DNA from: Deinococcus seoulensis
Lineage (GTDB): Bacteria > Deinococcota > Deinococci > Deinococcales > Deinococcaceae
Direction of reading: 5' to 3'
DNA: 64,000 nt
Assembly: GCF_014648115.1 (NCBI RefSeq)
Contig: NZ_BMQM01000020.1
Span: 1 to 64,000, forward strand
The translations under genes were made by a program, and so were the position numbers. Shown here piece by piece: positions 15,129 through 23,872 of the stretch (its first letter is position 1; each line of letters begins with the position of its first letter). A model generated the notes under the pieces. It worked only from the letters and a program-made list of their open reading frames with translations, was not told the origin of the DNA and searched no databases.

Positions 15129-17261
15129 ATGACCCGACGCACCACGCTGGCCCTGACCTTCCTGACCCTCACCCTGGCCGCCTGCGGACGCCCCAGCAGC
15201 GCGCCCGCCGTCACGGACCCGCAGACCGGGACCGTGAGCGTGGGGAGCAGTCACGGCGATCACGCGCTCGCCGCGCCCGGCCCGGACCGCTCGCGCCTCC
15301 CGGCCCGCGCCGCGCTGGGACCGGCGACCGTGCGGAATGCGGCGCGCCTGAGCACCCAGGCCCTCCCGGCGAACGCGCAGCCGGACGTGGTGGCCCTGAA
15401 GGTCCTGATTCTCAGCAGCGGTCCCGGCGACTACGGTCTGGAGGCCGCGCGGGCGCTGCTGGCCGGGTCCGGCATTCCGTTCGATGTGCTGGACGCCAGC
15501 CGCGCGCCGCTGGACATGGCGGCCCTGGTCGCGCCGGACGGCAGCGGCCGGTACCAGGGCGTGATCCTGACCGACAGCGCCCTGATCATGGACGCCGGGG
15601 ACGGCACGTACCCGAGTGCCCTGAACAGCGCCGAGTGGGACACGCTGTTCGAGTACGAACGGACCTTCCGGGTGCGGCAACTGGCGCTGTACGGCGCGCC
15701 CGGCAGCGTCCCCGAGGATTACGGCCTGCGGTACGTGGCGGGCGCCGAGACCGACACCACGTCCCTGAAACTGAACGCCGCCGGGCGGACCGTGTTCAGC
15801 GACCTGAAGGGCGCGGCGATTCCCGTGTCGTACTCGTACACCTACCCGTCCGCGCTGCAGAGCGTTCCCGGCGTGAGCACGCAGGTGCTGGCGACCGACC
15901 CGGCCGGGCGGGTCCTGGCGGCCACGAGCACCAGCGCCGACGGCCGCGAACGCCTGATCCTGACCAGCGCGCAGAACCCGTACCTGACGCACTCGCAGCT
16001 GCTGGGGCGCGGGCTGGCGCAGTGGCTGACGCGCGGCGTGCACCTGGGCGAGCACCGCCGCTTCCTGCAGGTGGACATCGACGACGTGTTCCTTGAGGGC
16101 GATCACCTGACCAGCGACCTGACCTTCACCACGCCGTTCCGGATGTCGGGCTCCGACCTGCTGAACGTGCGTGCCCAGCAGGACCGCGTGCGCAGCAACT
16201 ACCCGGCCGCGCCGGACTTCCGGTACGCCATGATGTTCAACGGGGGCGGCGCGAACACGGCCGTGCCGACGCTCTGCACCGACTCGCCCTGGCTGACGCG
16301 TGACCTGCTCAGCAGCGTCGCCCGCTGCCTGAACACCCAGTTCGACTGGGTAAACCACACCCTGGACCACCAGCGTATGGACGTCATGCCGCTTTCCACC
16401 GCCACCACGCAGATTCAGCAGAACCTGAGCGTGGGCGCGAAACTGGGCCTGCGTATGAGCCGCGCGTCGCTGGTCACCGGGGAGCACAGCGGCCTGGGCT
16501 TCATGGACCCCACCGACGACGGCACCCGCAACGACGACGGCACCGCCGGACCCAAACAGGACCTGGGGCTGGGCCGCAGCAACCCCAACCTGCTGTCGGC
16601 CGCCGTCAGCAGCGGCGTGACCTACCTGGCGTCCGATCACAGCGTCGCCAGCCAGTGGGACGCGCAGTGCCCGACCTGCGGCGTGCCGCACCCGCTGAAT
16701 CCCGGCGTGTTCCTGCTGCCCCGCTGGCCGAACAGCGTGGCGTACCACGTGACCACGCCCGCCGAGGCGACCGCCTTCTACAACAGCCTGTACGCGCCGG
16801 GCGGCCTGTTCCCGTACTGGGACCGGAACCTGACGTACGCGGAATTCCTGGACCGCGAAAGCGATCAGGCCCTGACGCACATCCTGAACGGCACGCCGTT
16901 CCCGCACTTCATGCACCAGCCGAACCTGCGGCAGTACGCGGGCGGCAAGAGCCTCGCCACCGACTGGGTGCGGGCGGCGCTGGACAAGTACAGTACCTAC
17001 AGCACCCTGCCGCTGAACACCCTGCGCTGGGACGACCTGGGCCGCTACGTGCAGCGCCACACCGCCGAAACGAAAGCCAGGGAGGCCGGAACGCTCAGCG
17101 GCCGCTGGGACCGCCGCACGAACACCGTCCGCCTGAGCAGCAGCGCCGGAACCGTCCCGGTCACGCTGACCGGCGCGAGTGCCGGGGCGCCCTACGGCAC
17201 GGACCGCACCGCGCAGTTCGACCTGAGCGGCACGCTCGACGTGTCCGTCACGCCCCGCTGA
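15129..17261 (+). CDS. Lipoprotein with polysaccharide-deacetylase-like domain (first paralogue)
   Basis: 710 residues. A lipoprotein signal (LTLAACG, Cys about 19) places it at the cell envelope. A Rossmann-like region (VVALKVLILSSGPGDYGLEA onward) precedes the presumed catalytic domain, where FLQVDIDDVFLEGD and VNHTLDHQRMD look like the metal-binding Asp and H-T-x-x-H motifs of polysaccharide deacetylases. CPTCGVPHPLNP adds a conserved CxxC. A small beta domain ends the protein. Length and motif order resemble the CE18 deacetylase Agd3 that deacetylates fungal galactosaminogalactan; that match is from memory. Start ATG 15129 behind GAGGAG. It shares the same layout throughout with the paralogue at 17370-19682. 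Confidence 0.75.
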   Translation: MTRRTTLALTFLTLTLAACGRPSSAPAVTDPQTGTVSVGSSHGDHALAAPGPDRSRLPARAALGPATVRNAARLSTQALPANAQPDVVALKVLILSSGPGDYGLEAARALLAGSGIPFDVLDASRAPLDMAALVAPDGSGRYQGVILTDSALIMDAGDGTYPSALNSAEWDTLFEYERTFRVRQLALYGAPGSVPEDYGLRYVAGAETDTTSLKLNAAGRTVFSDLKGAAIPVSYSYTYPSALQSVPGVSTQVLATDPAGRVLAATSTSADGRERLILTSAQNPYLTHSQLLGRGLAQWLTRGVHLGEHRRFLQVDIDDVFLEGDHLTSDLTFTTPFRMSGSDLLNVRAQQDRVRSNYPAAPDFRYAMMFNGGGANTAVPTLCTDSPWLTRDLLSSVARCLNTQFDWVNHTLDHQRMDVMPLSTATTQIQQNLSVGAKLGLRMSRASLVTGEHSGLGFMDPTDDGTRNDDGTAGPKQDLGLGRSNPNLLSAAVSSGVTYLASDHSVASQWDAQCPTCGVPHPLNPGVFLLPRWPNSVAYHVTTPAEATAFYNSLYAPGGLFPYWDRNLTYAEFLDRESDQALTHILNGTPFPHFMHQPNLRQYAGGKSLATDWVRAALDKYSTYSTLPLNTLRWDDLGRYVQRHTAETKAREAGTLSGRWDRRTNTVRLSSSAGTVPVTLTGASAGAPYGTDRTAQFDLSGTLDVSVTPR

Positions 17262-17369
17262 CCGCCCCCCCTCACTGACCGCCCCTCACTGACCGACCGT
17301 GCGGTTACCATGAAGGTCACGCGCCCGCCCTCACGCCCGCTTCCCACGCATTCCCGGAGTTCTGACACC

Positions 17370-19682
17370 ATGCCTACCCGCACCCCTGCCCGCCGCGCCG
17401 ATACCGACTGCTCCACCTCTTTCCCTGGCCGCCACGGCCCGCGCAGCGCCCTGCTCCTGCTGGCCCTGACCCTCAGCGCCTGCGGGAGCGGGCAGCCGAC
17501 CGGGCAGGCGACGGACCCGTCCGCCCTGACGCCGGAAGCCATCGAGGCGAAACTGACCTCCGGGGACGTGGACCTCTCGGAAATCACCCACTACGGCGAC
17601 CCGGTCACGGCCAGCGGTGACGGCCCGTACGTGCAGCCCGACGTGGACCACCCGGACGAACCCTACGCCCCCACCCTGATCGCCGCCCAGCAGGGACTCG
17701 CCTCGGCGCGGCAGGCAGCGGCCGGCGCCCGCCTGGGCGAGACGCGGGTGCCCGGCACGCTGCGCGGGCAGACCGTGAGCGCCCAGGGCCTCTCGGGCCT
17801 GACCCTCACCCCGGACCGCGTGCAGTTGCAGGTGCTGATCCTGCACGCCGGGCCCGCCGACTTCGGGCTGCCCAGTGCGCGCGCGCTGCTGCAATCGCGC
17901 GGCATTCCGTTCACCACGCTGGACGCCACGACCACCCCGCTGGACGCCGCCGCGCTGGTCGCCCCGGACGGTGCCGGGCGCTACCAGGCGGTCATACTGA
18001 CCAGTAACGCCCTGACCACCGAGACCAGCCCCGGCTACTACGAGAGTGCCCTGAGCACCGACGAGTGGAGCACCCTGTTCGAGTACGAACGGACCTTCGG
18101 CGCGCGGCAACTGGCGCTGTTCGGGTACCCGCAGGTCGCGCCGGAAGACTACGGCCTGCGGGCCGCACCGGAACTGGCGAGCAGTACGGCGGACCTGACC
18201 GTCACGCCCGCCGGGAAGGCCGTGTTCACGGACCTGACCGGCGCGGTCCCGGTGCGCTACGCGTACAACTACCCCTCGCGGCTGGAGCCGGTCGAGGGCG
18301 TGACCACCACGCCGGTCCTGACCGACGCGGGCGGCAACATCCTGGCGGCCACGAGCACCAGCCCCGACGGGCGCGAACGGATGCTGCTGACCATGGCGCA
18401 GAACCCGTACCTGCTGCACACGCAACTGCTGGGGGACGGCCTGATCGGGTGGCTGACGCGCGGCGTGCACCTCGGCGAGTACCGCCGCTTCCTGCAGGTG
18501 GACATCGACGACTGGTTCCTGTACGCCGACCGCTTCGACCCGGCCACCGGCACGGTCGTGCCCCGCGACTTCCGCCTGCGCGGCAGCGACGCCCTGAGCC
18601 TGCGTGACCAGCAGAACGCCATCCGCGCCCAGTACCCGGTCGCCGCGAACTTCCGCTACGCGCAGGCCTTCAACGGACTGGGCGCCGACGTAACCGCCCC
18701 GAACACCTGCGCGCCCTCAGCCAGCGTGAACGACCCACTGAGCGCCGTGACCAAGTGCGTGGCGAAATCCTTCGACTGGGTGAACCACTCGCGGGACCAC
18801 CTGAACATGGACACCATGAACCGCAGCGACTCGTTCACGCAGCTGTACCAGAACGCCCTGATCGGCTCGTACATGCGCCTGCCCATGAGCCTGCGCGCCG
18901 TGGTCACGCCGGAACACTCGGGGCTGGGCTGGTACGCGCCCGCTCCGGGGCAGAACAAGGTGGATTACGGCCTGAACGCCGGGAACCGCGAACTGATGCA
19001 GGCGACCAGCCTGATGGGCATGCGGTACGTCGCCTCGAACCACTCGGTGCCCAGCCAGTGGGACCCGCAGTGCCCGAACTGCGGCGTGACCAGCCCCCTG
19101 AATCCGCTGACGCTGCTGGTGCCGCGCTGGCCGAACAGCGTGGCGTACAACTCGACCGCGCCCGACGAGGCGGCCGGGCAGTACAACGCCGTGTTCGGCC
19201 CCGGCGGCACCGCGCCGTACTGGCCGAAGAACCTGAACTACGACGAGTTCCTGGCGCAGGACATGAACATCAGCGTGATTCACCTGCTGGACGGCACGGC
19301 GTGGCCGCACTACATGCACCAGGGGAACCTGAAGGAGTACGCGCCGGGCCGCAGCCTCGCCACCGACTGGGTCAGGGCGCTGCTGGACACCTACTCGGCG
19401 TACTCGACGCTGCCGCTGAACACCCTGGACTGGAACTCGCTGGGCCAGTACGTGGACACCCGCACCCGCTACGAGGGTGACAAGAACAGCGTCGTGGCCG
19501 TCTTCGACCGCAAGGCGAACACCGTGAAGGTGCAGCGCAGCAGCGGCAGCGGCACGCGCTTCGTGTTCCTGACCGGCGCGTCGGCCAGCGCCACGCAGAA
19601 GACCGAGGTGTACGCCGGGCGGCGCACGGCGCAGTTCACGGTCGGGTCCCTCACGACGACCGTGCCCGTCACGCCCCGCTGA
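17370..19682 (+). CDS. Lipoprotein with polysaccharide-deacetylase-like domain (second paralogue)
   Basis: 770 residues with a lipobox LSAC (Cys about 38) after a long positively charged N-region. The domain order equals that of its neighbour: VQLQVLILHAGPADFGLPS, then FLQVDIDDWFLYAD and VNHSRDHLNMD (H-S-x-x-H), then CPNCGVTSPLNP. The first paralogue has HTLDH where this one has HSRDH; both fit the deacetylase metal motif. An extra segment of about 60 residues follows the lipid anchor. Start ATG 17370 was chosen behind GGAG (17355-17358); an in-frame ATG at 17310 has no ribosome site and would bury the signal peptide. It probably deacetylates the exported polymer or binds it. Confidence 0.75.
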   Translation: MPTRTPARRADTDCSTSFPGRHGPRSALLLLALTLSACGSGQPTGQATDPSALTPEAIEAKLTSGDVDLSEITHYGDPVTASGDGPYVQPDVDHPDEPYAPTLIAAQQGLASARQAAAGARLGETRVPGTLRGQTVSAQGLSGLTLTPDRVQLQVLILHAGPADFGLPSARALLQSRGIPFTTLDATTTPLDAAALVAPDGAGRYQAVILTSNALTTETSPGYYESALSTDEWSTLFEYERTFGARQLALFGYPQVAPEDYGLRAAPELASSTADLTVTPAGKAVFTDLTGAVPVRYAYNYPSRLEPVEGVTTTPVLTDAGGNILAATSTSPDGRERMLLTMAQNPYLLHTQLLGDGLIGWLTRGVHLGEYRRFLQVDIDDWFLYADRFDPATGTVVPRDFRLRGSDALSLRDQQNAIRAQYPVAANFRYAQAFNGLGADVTAPNTCAPSASVNDPLSAVTKCVAKSFDWVNHSRDHLNMDTMNRSDSFTQLYQNALIGSYMRLPMSLRAVVTPEHSGLGWYAPAPGQNKVDYGLNAGNRELMQATSLMGMRYVASNHSVPSQWDPQCPNCGVTSPLNPLTLLVPRWPNSVAYNSTAPDEAAGQYNAVFGPGGTAPYWPKNLNYDEFLAQDMNISVIHLLDGTAWPHYMHQGNLKEYAPGRSLATDWVRALLDTYSAYSTLPLNTLDWNSLGQYVDTRTRYEGDKNSVVAVFDRKANTVKVQRSSGSGTRFVFLTGASASATQKTEVYAGRRTAQFTVGSLTTTVPVTPR

Positions 19683-19684
19683 AC

Positions 19685-20485
19685 GTGCCCGCCCCGGCCA
19701 CCAGTCCGGCCCCCGCACGCGAACAGGCGCGCGGGCCGCTGGCGGTGTACTACGGGCCGCCCACGCCCGCCGCGCTGAGCGCCCTGGCCACGCATGACCG
19801 GGTGGTCGTGCAGGCCGGACTGTACCAACCGGAGCAGGTGCGGGCGTTACGGCGCACGGCGCGCGTGCTGGGGTACCTGAGCGTGGGCGAGGACCACCCG
19901 CTGGGCGAGTGGCCCTGCACGCCCGGCAGCGCCCCGTACCACCTGCACGTGAACCCCGCCTGGGGCAGCGTGACCGTGGACGTCCGGCACCCGCAGTGGC
20001 AGCGGACGCTGCTGGAGCGGGCCGCGCAGGCACTGGCGCACACGGACGGCCTGCTGCTGGACACGCTGGACAGCGCCGACCCGGCCGGGACGCTGGCACT
20101 GATCCGGACCCTGCGCGCCCGCTGGCCCCGCGCGACCCTGATCGGCAACCGGGGCTTCGGGCTGCTGCCGCAGCTGGCGCCGCTGCTGAGCGGCGTGCTG
20201 TTCGAGGCGTTCAGCACCACCCACGCCCCCGCCCCGGCCCTGCACCCGCCGGACGGACTGGCGTACACCGGGCACTGGCTGCGGGAACTGCGCCGCCACG
20301 GCCTGCCGGTGGACGCGCTGGACTACGCGGACACGCCCTCCCTGGCGGCCGCCGCGCACGCCCGCGCCCACGCGCACGGCCTGCGGACCTTCGTGACCGA
20401 CCGCAGCCTCTCGCAACCCCGCGATCCGTACGTTCCCGTCCACCTCGCCTCGCCCACCGGAGGGCCGCCATGCACCGACACCTGA
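19685..20485 (+). CDS. GH114-like endo-alpha-1,4-polygalactosaminidase without signal peptide
   Basis: 266 residues from GTG 19685, two bases after the previous stop. The barrel shows LAVYYGPPT, ARVLGYLSVGEDHPLG, HTDGLLLDTLDSAD, ATLIGNRGFGLLPQLAPLLSGVLFEAFS and a C-terminal DYADTPS, matching the strand-end positions of GH114/TM1410-type hydrolases (compare DGVYMDLVDAYY and VPQNASEL in the next gene). No signal peptide is visible, so it is either cytoplasmic or exported by another route. GH114 enzymes cleave alpha-1,4-galactosaminoglycans such as Pel. The stop TGA is the first part of repeat R4 (TGATACGG), which replaces whatever the original end was. Confidence 0.75.
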   Translation: MPAPATSPAPAREQARGPLAVYYGPPTPAALSALATHDRVVVQAGLYQPEQVRALRRTARVLGYLSVGEDHPLGEWPCTPGSAPYHLHVNPAWGSVTVDVRHPQWQRTLLERAAQALAHTDGLLLDTLDSADPAGTLALIRTLRARWPRATLIGNRGFGLLPQLAPLLSGVLFEAFSTTHAPAPALHPPDGLAYTGHWLRELRRHGLPVDALDYADTPSLAAAAHARAHAHGLRTFVTDRSLSQPRDPYVPVHLASPTGGPPCTDT

Positions 20486-20608
20486 TACGGATTCCGTCTG
20501 TTTCGTTAACAGATCGGAACACTACCGATCTGCCCACTCCAAGTCCGGAATCCGCTTCGACTACTCGCTCTGCTTCGCAGCTCTACGAGACTCAATCGGA
20601 GTCCGTAT
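20485..20608 (+). repeat. Repeat copy (R4) bridging two GH114 genes
   Basis: A 124-bp copy with both terminal arms and hairpin 1 CAGATCGG (20510-20517) / CCGATCTG (20525-20532). The upstream gene stops at TGA 20483-20485, whose A is the first base of the element. At the other end GGAG (20598-20601), a 5-nt spacer and ATG (20607-20609) start the next gene. The hairpin 2 region is rewritten compared with R1. The repeat therefore forms the whole intergenic region and supplies translation signals at both edges. Confidence 0.85.
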
Positions 20609-21557
20609 GAACCGCCCATCTGCCGCCCGCTGCCCGCGCGCCGCCCTGTTGCTGCGGGCGCTGCCGGGCCTGCTGCTCGTCGCGTGCGCGGCCGGTGCAG
20701 GCGCAGGCGGCCAGCCCGGCACGCCGCCCGCCGCAGGTGCGACCCGGCAGGCCCGCCTGCACGCCGCGCGCAGCTGGGGCTACCAGCTCACCAACTACAT
20801 TCCCGCGCGGCTGGGACCGGTCGGCGCTTCCAGTTTCGATCTGGTGGTCGTGGACGCCGGGGACGACAACGGCGCCCCCTGGCCCCCGGCCGAGGTGCAC
20901 GCCGCCGCCGCCCGGACCGGCCAGAACGACCGCGTGATGCTCGGGTACCTGAGCATCGGCGCGGCCGAGAGTTACCGCCCGTACTGGCAGGACACCTGGA
21001 AGACCAGCCCGCCCGCGTGGCTGCTGCAGGAGGACCCGGACTGGCCCGGCAGTTTCAACGTGGCGTACTGGCACCCGGACTGGCAGGCGACCGTGCTGCG
21101 CAGCCTGGACCGCCTGATGGACTCCGGCTTCGACGGCGTGTACATGGACCTCGTGGACGCCTACTACCGCAACCCGCAGCACCCGGCCGCGCGGGAGGAC
21201 ATGATCACCTGGGTGTGCCGGATCGCCGCGCACGCCCACGCCCGCGACCCGGATTTCCTGATCGTGCCGCAGAACGCCTCTGAGCTGATCCGCGACCCGC
21301 GTTACGTGCCGTGCGTGGACGCCCTGGGCAACGAGGAGACCTTCATGTACGCCATGAACACGCCCACCGAACCCGAACGGCAGACGCAACTGCTGGCCGA
21401 TTACGCGCAGTGGAAGGCGCGCGGCAAGCCCGTGTTCACCATCGAGTACGCCGACCGCGAGCCGCTGATCACGCAGCTGTACGCCCGCGCCCGCGCCGCC
21501 GGACTGGTGCCGTACGTGACCGTGCGTAACGTGGATGTCCTGACGCCCGGCCGCTGA
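20607..21557 (+). CDS. Secreted GH114 endo-alpha-1,4-polygalactosaminidase
   Basis: 316 residues with an N-terminal signal ending in a lipobox-like LLVAC. The barrel has WGYQLTNY, DLVVVDAGDDNGAPW, VMLGYLSIGAAESYRPYW, GFDGVYMDLVDAYY with the expected catalytic aspartates, FLIVPQNASELI and NEETFMYAMN. This is a good match to the GH114/TM1410 family, which cleaves alpha-1,4-linked N-acetylgalactosamine/galactosamine polymers. It is expected to trim or release the locus's own polysaccharide at the surface. Its Shine-Dalgarno and ATG are supplied by repeat R4. Its 3' end converges with the MFS gene 12 bp away. Confidence 0.85.
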   Translation: MNRPSAARCPRAALLLRALPGLLLVACAAGAGAGGQPGTPPAAGATRQARLHAARSWGYQLTNYIPARLGPVGASSFDLVVVDAGDDNGAPWPPAEVHAAAARTGQNDRVMLGYLSIGAAESYRPYWQDTWKTSPPAWLLQEDPDWPGSFNVAYWHPDWQATVLRSLDRLMDSGFDGVYMDLVDAYYRNPQHPAAREDMITWVCRIAAHAHARDPDFLIVPQNASELIRDPRYVPCVDALGNEETFMYAMNTPTEPERQTQLLADYAQWKARGKPVFTIEYADREPLITQLYARARAAGLVPYVTVRNVDVLTPGR

Positions 21558-21569
21558 CCGGGTGGCCGG

Positions 21570-22817
21570 TTACCCGCGCCCCCCGGCGATCAGGCGGGCG
21601 TCCGGGTGGCGGGCGAGCCGCTGCATGGCCCACGCGCCCAGCAGCGGCCCGGCCGCCAGCACCGCGAGCGCGGCGGGCCACCCGGCCGCGCCGACCAGCA
21701 CCGGCACCAGCGCGATGGTCACGGCGGTCAGCGTGAACCCCAGGGCCAGTTGCGCGGTCAGGGCGGTGCCCACGAACTGCGGGTCGGCGATCTCGCTGAC
21801 GACCGTGCTGAACTGCGCGCTGTCCGCGATGATCCAGAATCCCCAGAACACACCCACGGCCAGCAGCAGGCCCGGCGGGGCGTGCAGGAAGGTCAGGGCG
21901 GCCAGCAGCAGCGCCGCGCCCCCCGACAGCAGCATCGCCAGGGTGGTCAGGCGCGTGCGGCCCCAGCGGTCGCCCAGCACGCCGCCCAGCACGCACCCCA
22001 GCGCGCCCACGCCCACGACCAGCGCCGTGGCGAGGGCCGCGCGGCCCGGACTGCCGGGTCCGGTCTGCGCGGCGTAGTACACGGCGAACCACGTCCACAT
22101 GGCGTACAGCTCCCACATGTGCCCCAGGTACCCCAGGGTGCTCAGGCCCACGCCGCCGCGCGTGACGGCCTGCCACGCCCGGCCCGGCTGGAAGGGGGGC
22201 GCCCGGACCGGGCCGCCGGGTGCGGGCGGCACGCTCAGGGCCAGCAGGCCGCCCAGGGCCGCCAGGACGCTGGTGACGCCGATCACGGCGCGCCAGTCCG
22301 CGCCGCCCAGGCCGTTCACGAGGTGCGGCAGGGCGCCGCCCAGCGTCAGGGCGCCGACCATCACACCCAGCGCCAGCCCCCGCCCGCGCGCAAAGTGCGC
22401 GCTCATGAGTTTCAGGGTCACGGGGTACACCAGCGCCAGGGCCGCGCCGGTCAGGGCGCGCAGCAACGTGCCTTCCAGCGGGCCGTGCGCCAGCAGCAGC
22501 GCGGCGTTCGCGGCGGCGGCGGCCAGCGAACCGGCAGCGATCAGGCGGCGCGGCGACACGCGGTCCGGCAGGTTCAGGGCGGCGCTCAGGACCGCGCCCA
22601 GCACGAACCCCAGTTGCACGGCCAGCGTCAGCCACGCCGACGCCCGGTCGCTGACGGCCCACTCGGCGCGCAACTGCCCGATCACGGCCGCCGCCGAGAA
22701 CCACGGGGACATGCTCAGGACCACCGAGGCGGCCAGCAGGCCCAGGGCCAGCCAGCGCCGGGACGGACCCGCCGGGTGGGCGGCGCGGACCTCGGGTGAA
22801 ACGCGGTCGGAAGGCAC
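21570..22817 (-). CDS. MFS transporter
   Basis: 415 residues, about 12 hydrophobic segments, with the MFS motif-A-like GCVLGGVLGDRWGRTRLTTLA between helices. The start is GTG 22817; a TACGGT box lies 7 nt upstream (22825-22830), suggesting a leaderless mRNA. Substrate unknown. It converges on the GH114 gene and is divergent from the sugar kinase at 22926, so it could export or import a sugar-related compound, but the sequence alone does not show this. Confidence 0.85.
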   Translation of the reverse strand: MPSDRVSPEVRAAHPAGPSRRWLALGLLAASVVLSMSPWFSAAAVIGQLRAEWAVSDRASAWLTLAVQLGFVLGAVLSAALNLPDRVSPRRLIAAGSLAAAAANAALLLAHGPLEGTLLRALTGAALALVYPVTLKLMSAHFARGRGLALGVMVGALTLGGALPHLVNGLGGADWRAVIGVTSVLAALGGLLALSVPPAPGGPVRAPPFQPGRAWQAVTRGGVGLSTLGYLGHMWELYAMWTWFAVYYAAQTGPGSPGRAALATALVVGVGALGCVLGGVLGDRWGRTRLTTLAMLLSGGAALLLAALTFLHAPPGLLLAVGVFWGFWIIADSAQFSTVVSEIADPQFVGTALTAQLALGFTLTAVTIALVPVLVGAAGWPAALAVLAAGPLLGAWAMQRLARHPDARLIAGGRG

Positions 22818-22824
22818 GCCCCAG

Positions 22825-22830
22825 ACCGTA
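22825..22830 (-). promoter_or_regulatory. TANNNT box for a leaderless MFS transcript
   Basis: On the minus strand TACGGT is 7 nt before the GTG start at 22817. This spacing is that of leaderless genes in Deinococcus. No Shine-Dalgarno precedes the start. Confidence 0.45.
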
Positions 22831-22925
22831 GCACGCGCCCTGCACCCGGTTCAGCGGCCTGCCGGGCGGCAGGCGCGGGCCGGAAGTGTCACAATGCCAG
22901 CGATGCAACGCTCTGTGGTGACTTC

Positions 22926-23810
22926 TTGACGCGCCCTCCCCTGCTGCTGGGCCTGGATGCCGGTGGCAGCGGAACCAAATGGGTGCTGTTCCGCGCGGGG
23001 CAGCGGGTGGCGGACGGCCGCACCGCGCCCCTGACTGCCGCGCTGGTGGGTACCGACGCCGGTGACGCCGCGCTGGCCGAATTGAAGGCTGGCGTGCCGG
23101 GCCGCCCGGACGCCGCGCACGCCGGCGTGCCGGGCCTGAGTGCCGGGACAGGGCAGGCGGGCGCCGTGCGGGACGCGCTGGCCGCCGCGCTCGGCATGAA
23201 CGCCGCGCACCTGAGCCTCGAAGGCGACCTGGACCTCGCGTACCGCGCGCACCTCGCGCCGGGCGCGGGCGTGCTGCTGTACGCCGGGACGGGCAGCATC
23301 GCGTACCACGTGACCCGCAGCGGCGAGGTCGTGCGGGCCGGCGGGCGCGGATACCGCATCGGGGATGACGGCGCGGGCTTCAGCCTGGGCCGCGCGGCGC
23401 TGCGTGCCCTGACCGAGACGCTCGACCGGGGGCAGGAACCCGACTCGGTCCTGGCGCGCGAGGTACGCGCCATCAGCGGCGGCACCGACTGGGACACGCT
23501 GCGCACCTTCACGTACGGGCAGCCGGGCGCGTCGGCCGTGGCGCGACTGGCTCCGGCCGTGTCCCGCGCCGCCGAGCAGGGCGACCCGGTCGCCGCGCAC
23601 CTGATCGAGGAGGCCGCGCAGGCGCTGGCGGAACTCGCGCGGCGCGTGCAGGAGCAGGTGGGCGCGCTGCCCGTCACCGCGACCGGCGGGGCGCTGCGCT
23701 CGGCGCTGATGGCGGCCGCGCTGGGCCGCGCGCTGCCCGGCGTGAACGTGCAGCAACGCGATCACGCCGACGCCGCCGCCCGGTACGCCGGCGCGCAGTA
23801 CGGCGACTGA
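22926..23810 (+). CDS. BadF/BadG/BcrA/BcrD-type sugar kinase (N-acetylglucosamine kinase-like)
   Basis: 294 residues of the ASKHA fold. Phosphate-1 is LLGLDAGGSGTKWVLFRAG, phosphate-2 LYAGTGSIAYHV, and the IGDDGAGFSLGRAALRAL segment is typical of N-acetylglucosamine kinases of the BadF group. The adenosine motif near the end is PVTATGGALRSALM. It would phosphorylate an amino sugar in the cytosol. The only in-frame start before the Rossmann-like motif is TTG 22926. It follows the galactosaminoglycan locus, so recycling of released amino sugars is a plausible role. Confidence 0.8.
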   Translation: MTRPPLLLGLDAGGSGTKWVLFRAGQRVADGRTAPLTAALVGTDAGDAALAELKAGVPGRPDAAHAGVPGLSAGTGQAGAVRDALAAALGMNAAHLSLEGDLDLAYRAHLAPGAGVLLYAGTGSIAYHVTRSGEVVRAGGRGYRIGDDGAGFSLGRAALRALTETLDRGQEPDSVLAREVRAISGGTDWDTLRTFTYGQPGASAVARLAPAVSRAAEQGDPVAAHLIEEAAQALAELARRVQEQVGALPVTATGGALRSALMAAALGRALPGVNVQQRDHADAAARYAGAQYGD

Positions 23811-23872
23811 CCCACTCCTGCGCTGCGTGTCCTGCGCTGCCACCCCTGCACTGCGGGGCGTGCGCGGGGGGT

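Noticed and set aside
17310..17369. Earlier start of the second deacetylase-like lipoprotein
   Set aside because: No ribosome site and it would put 20 more residues before an already long signal N-region.
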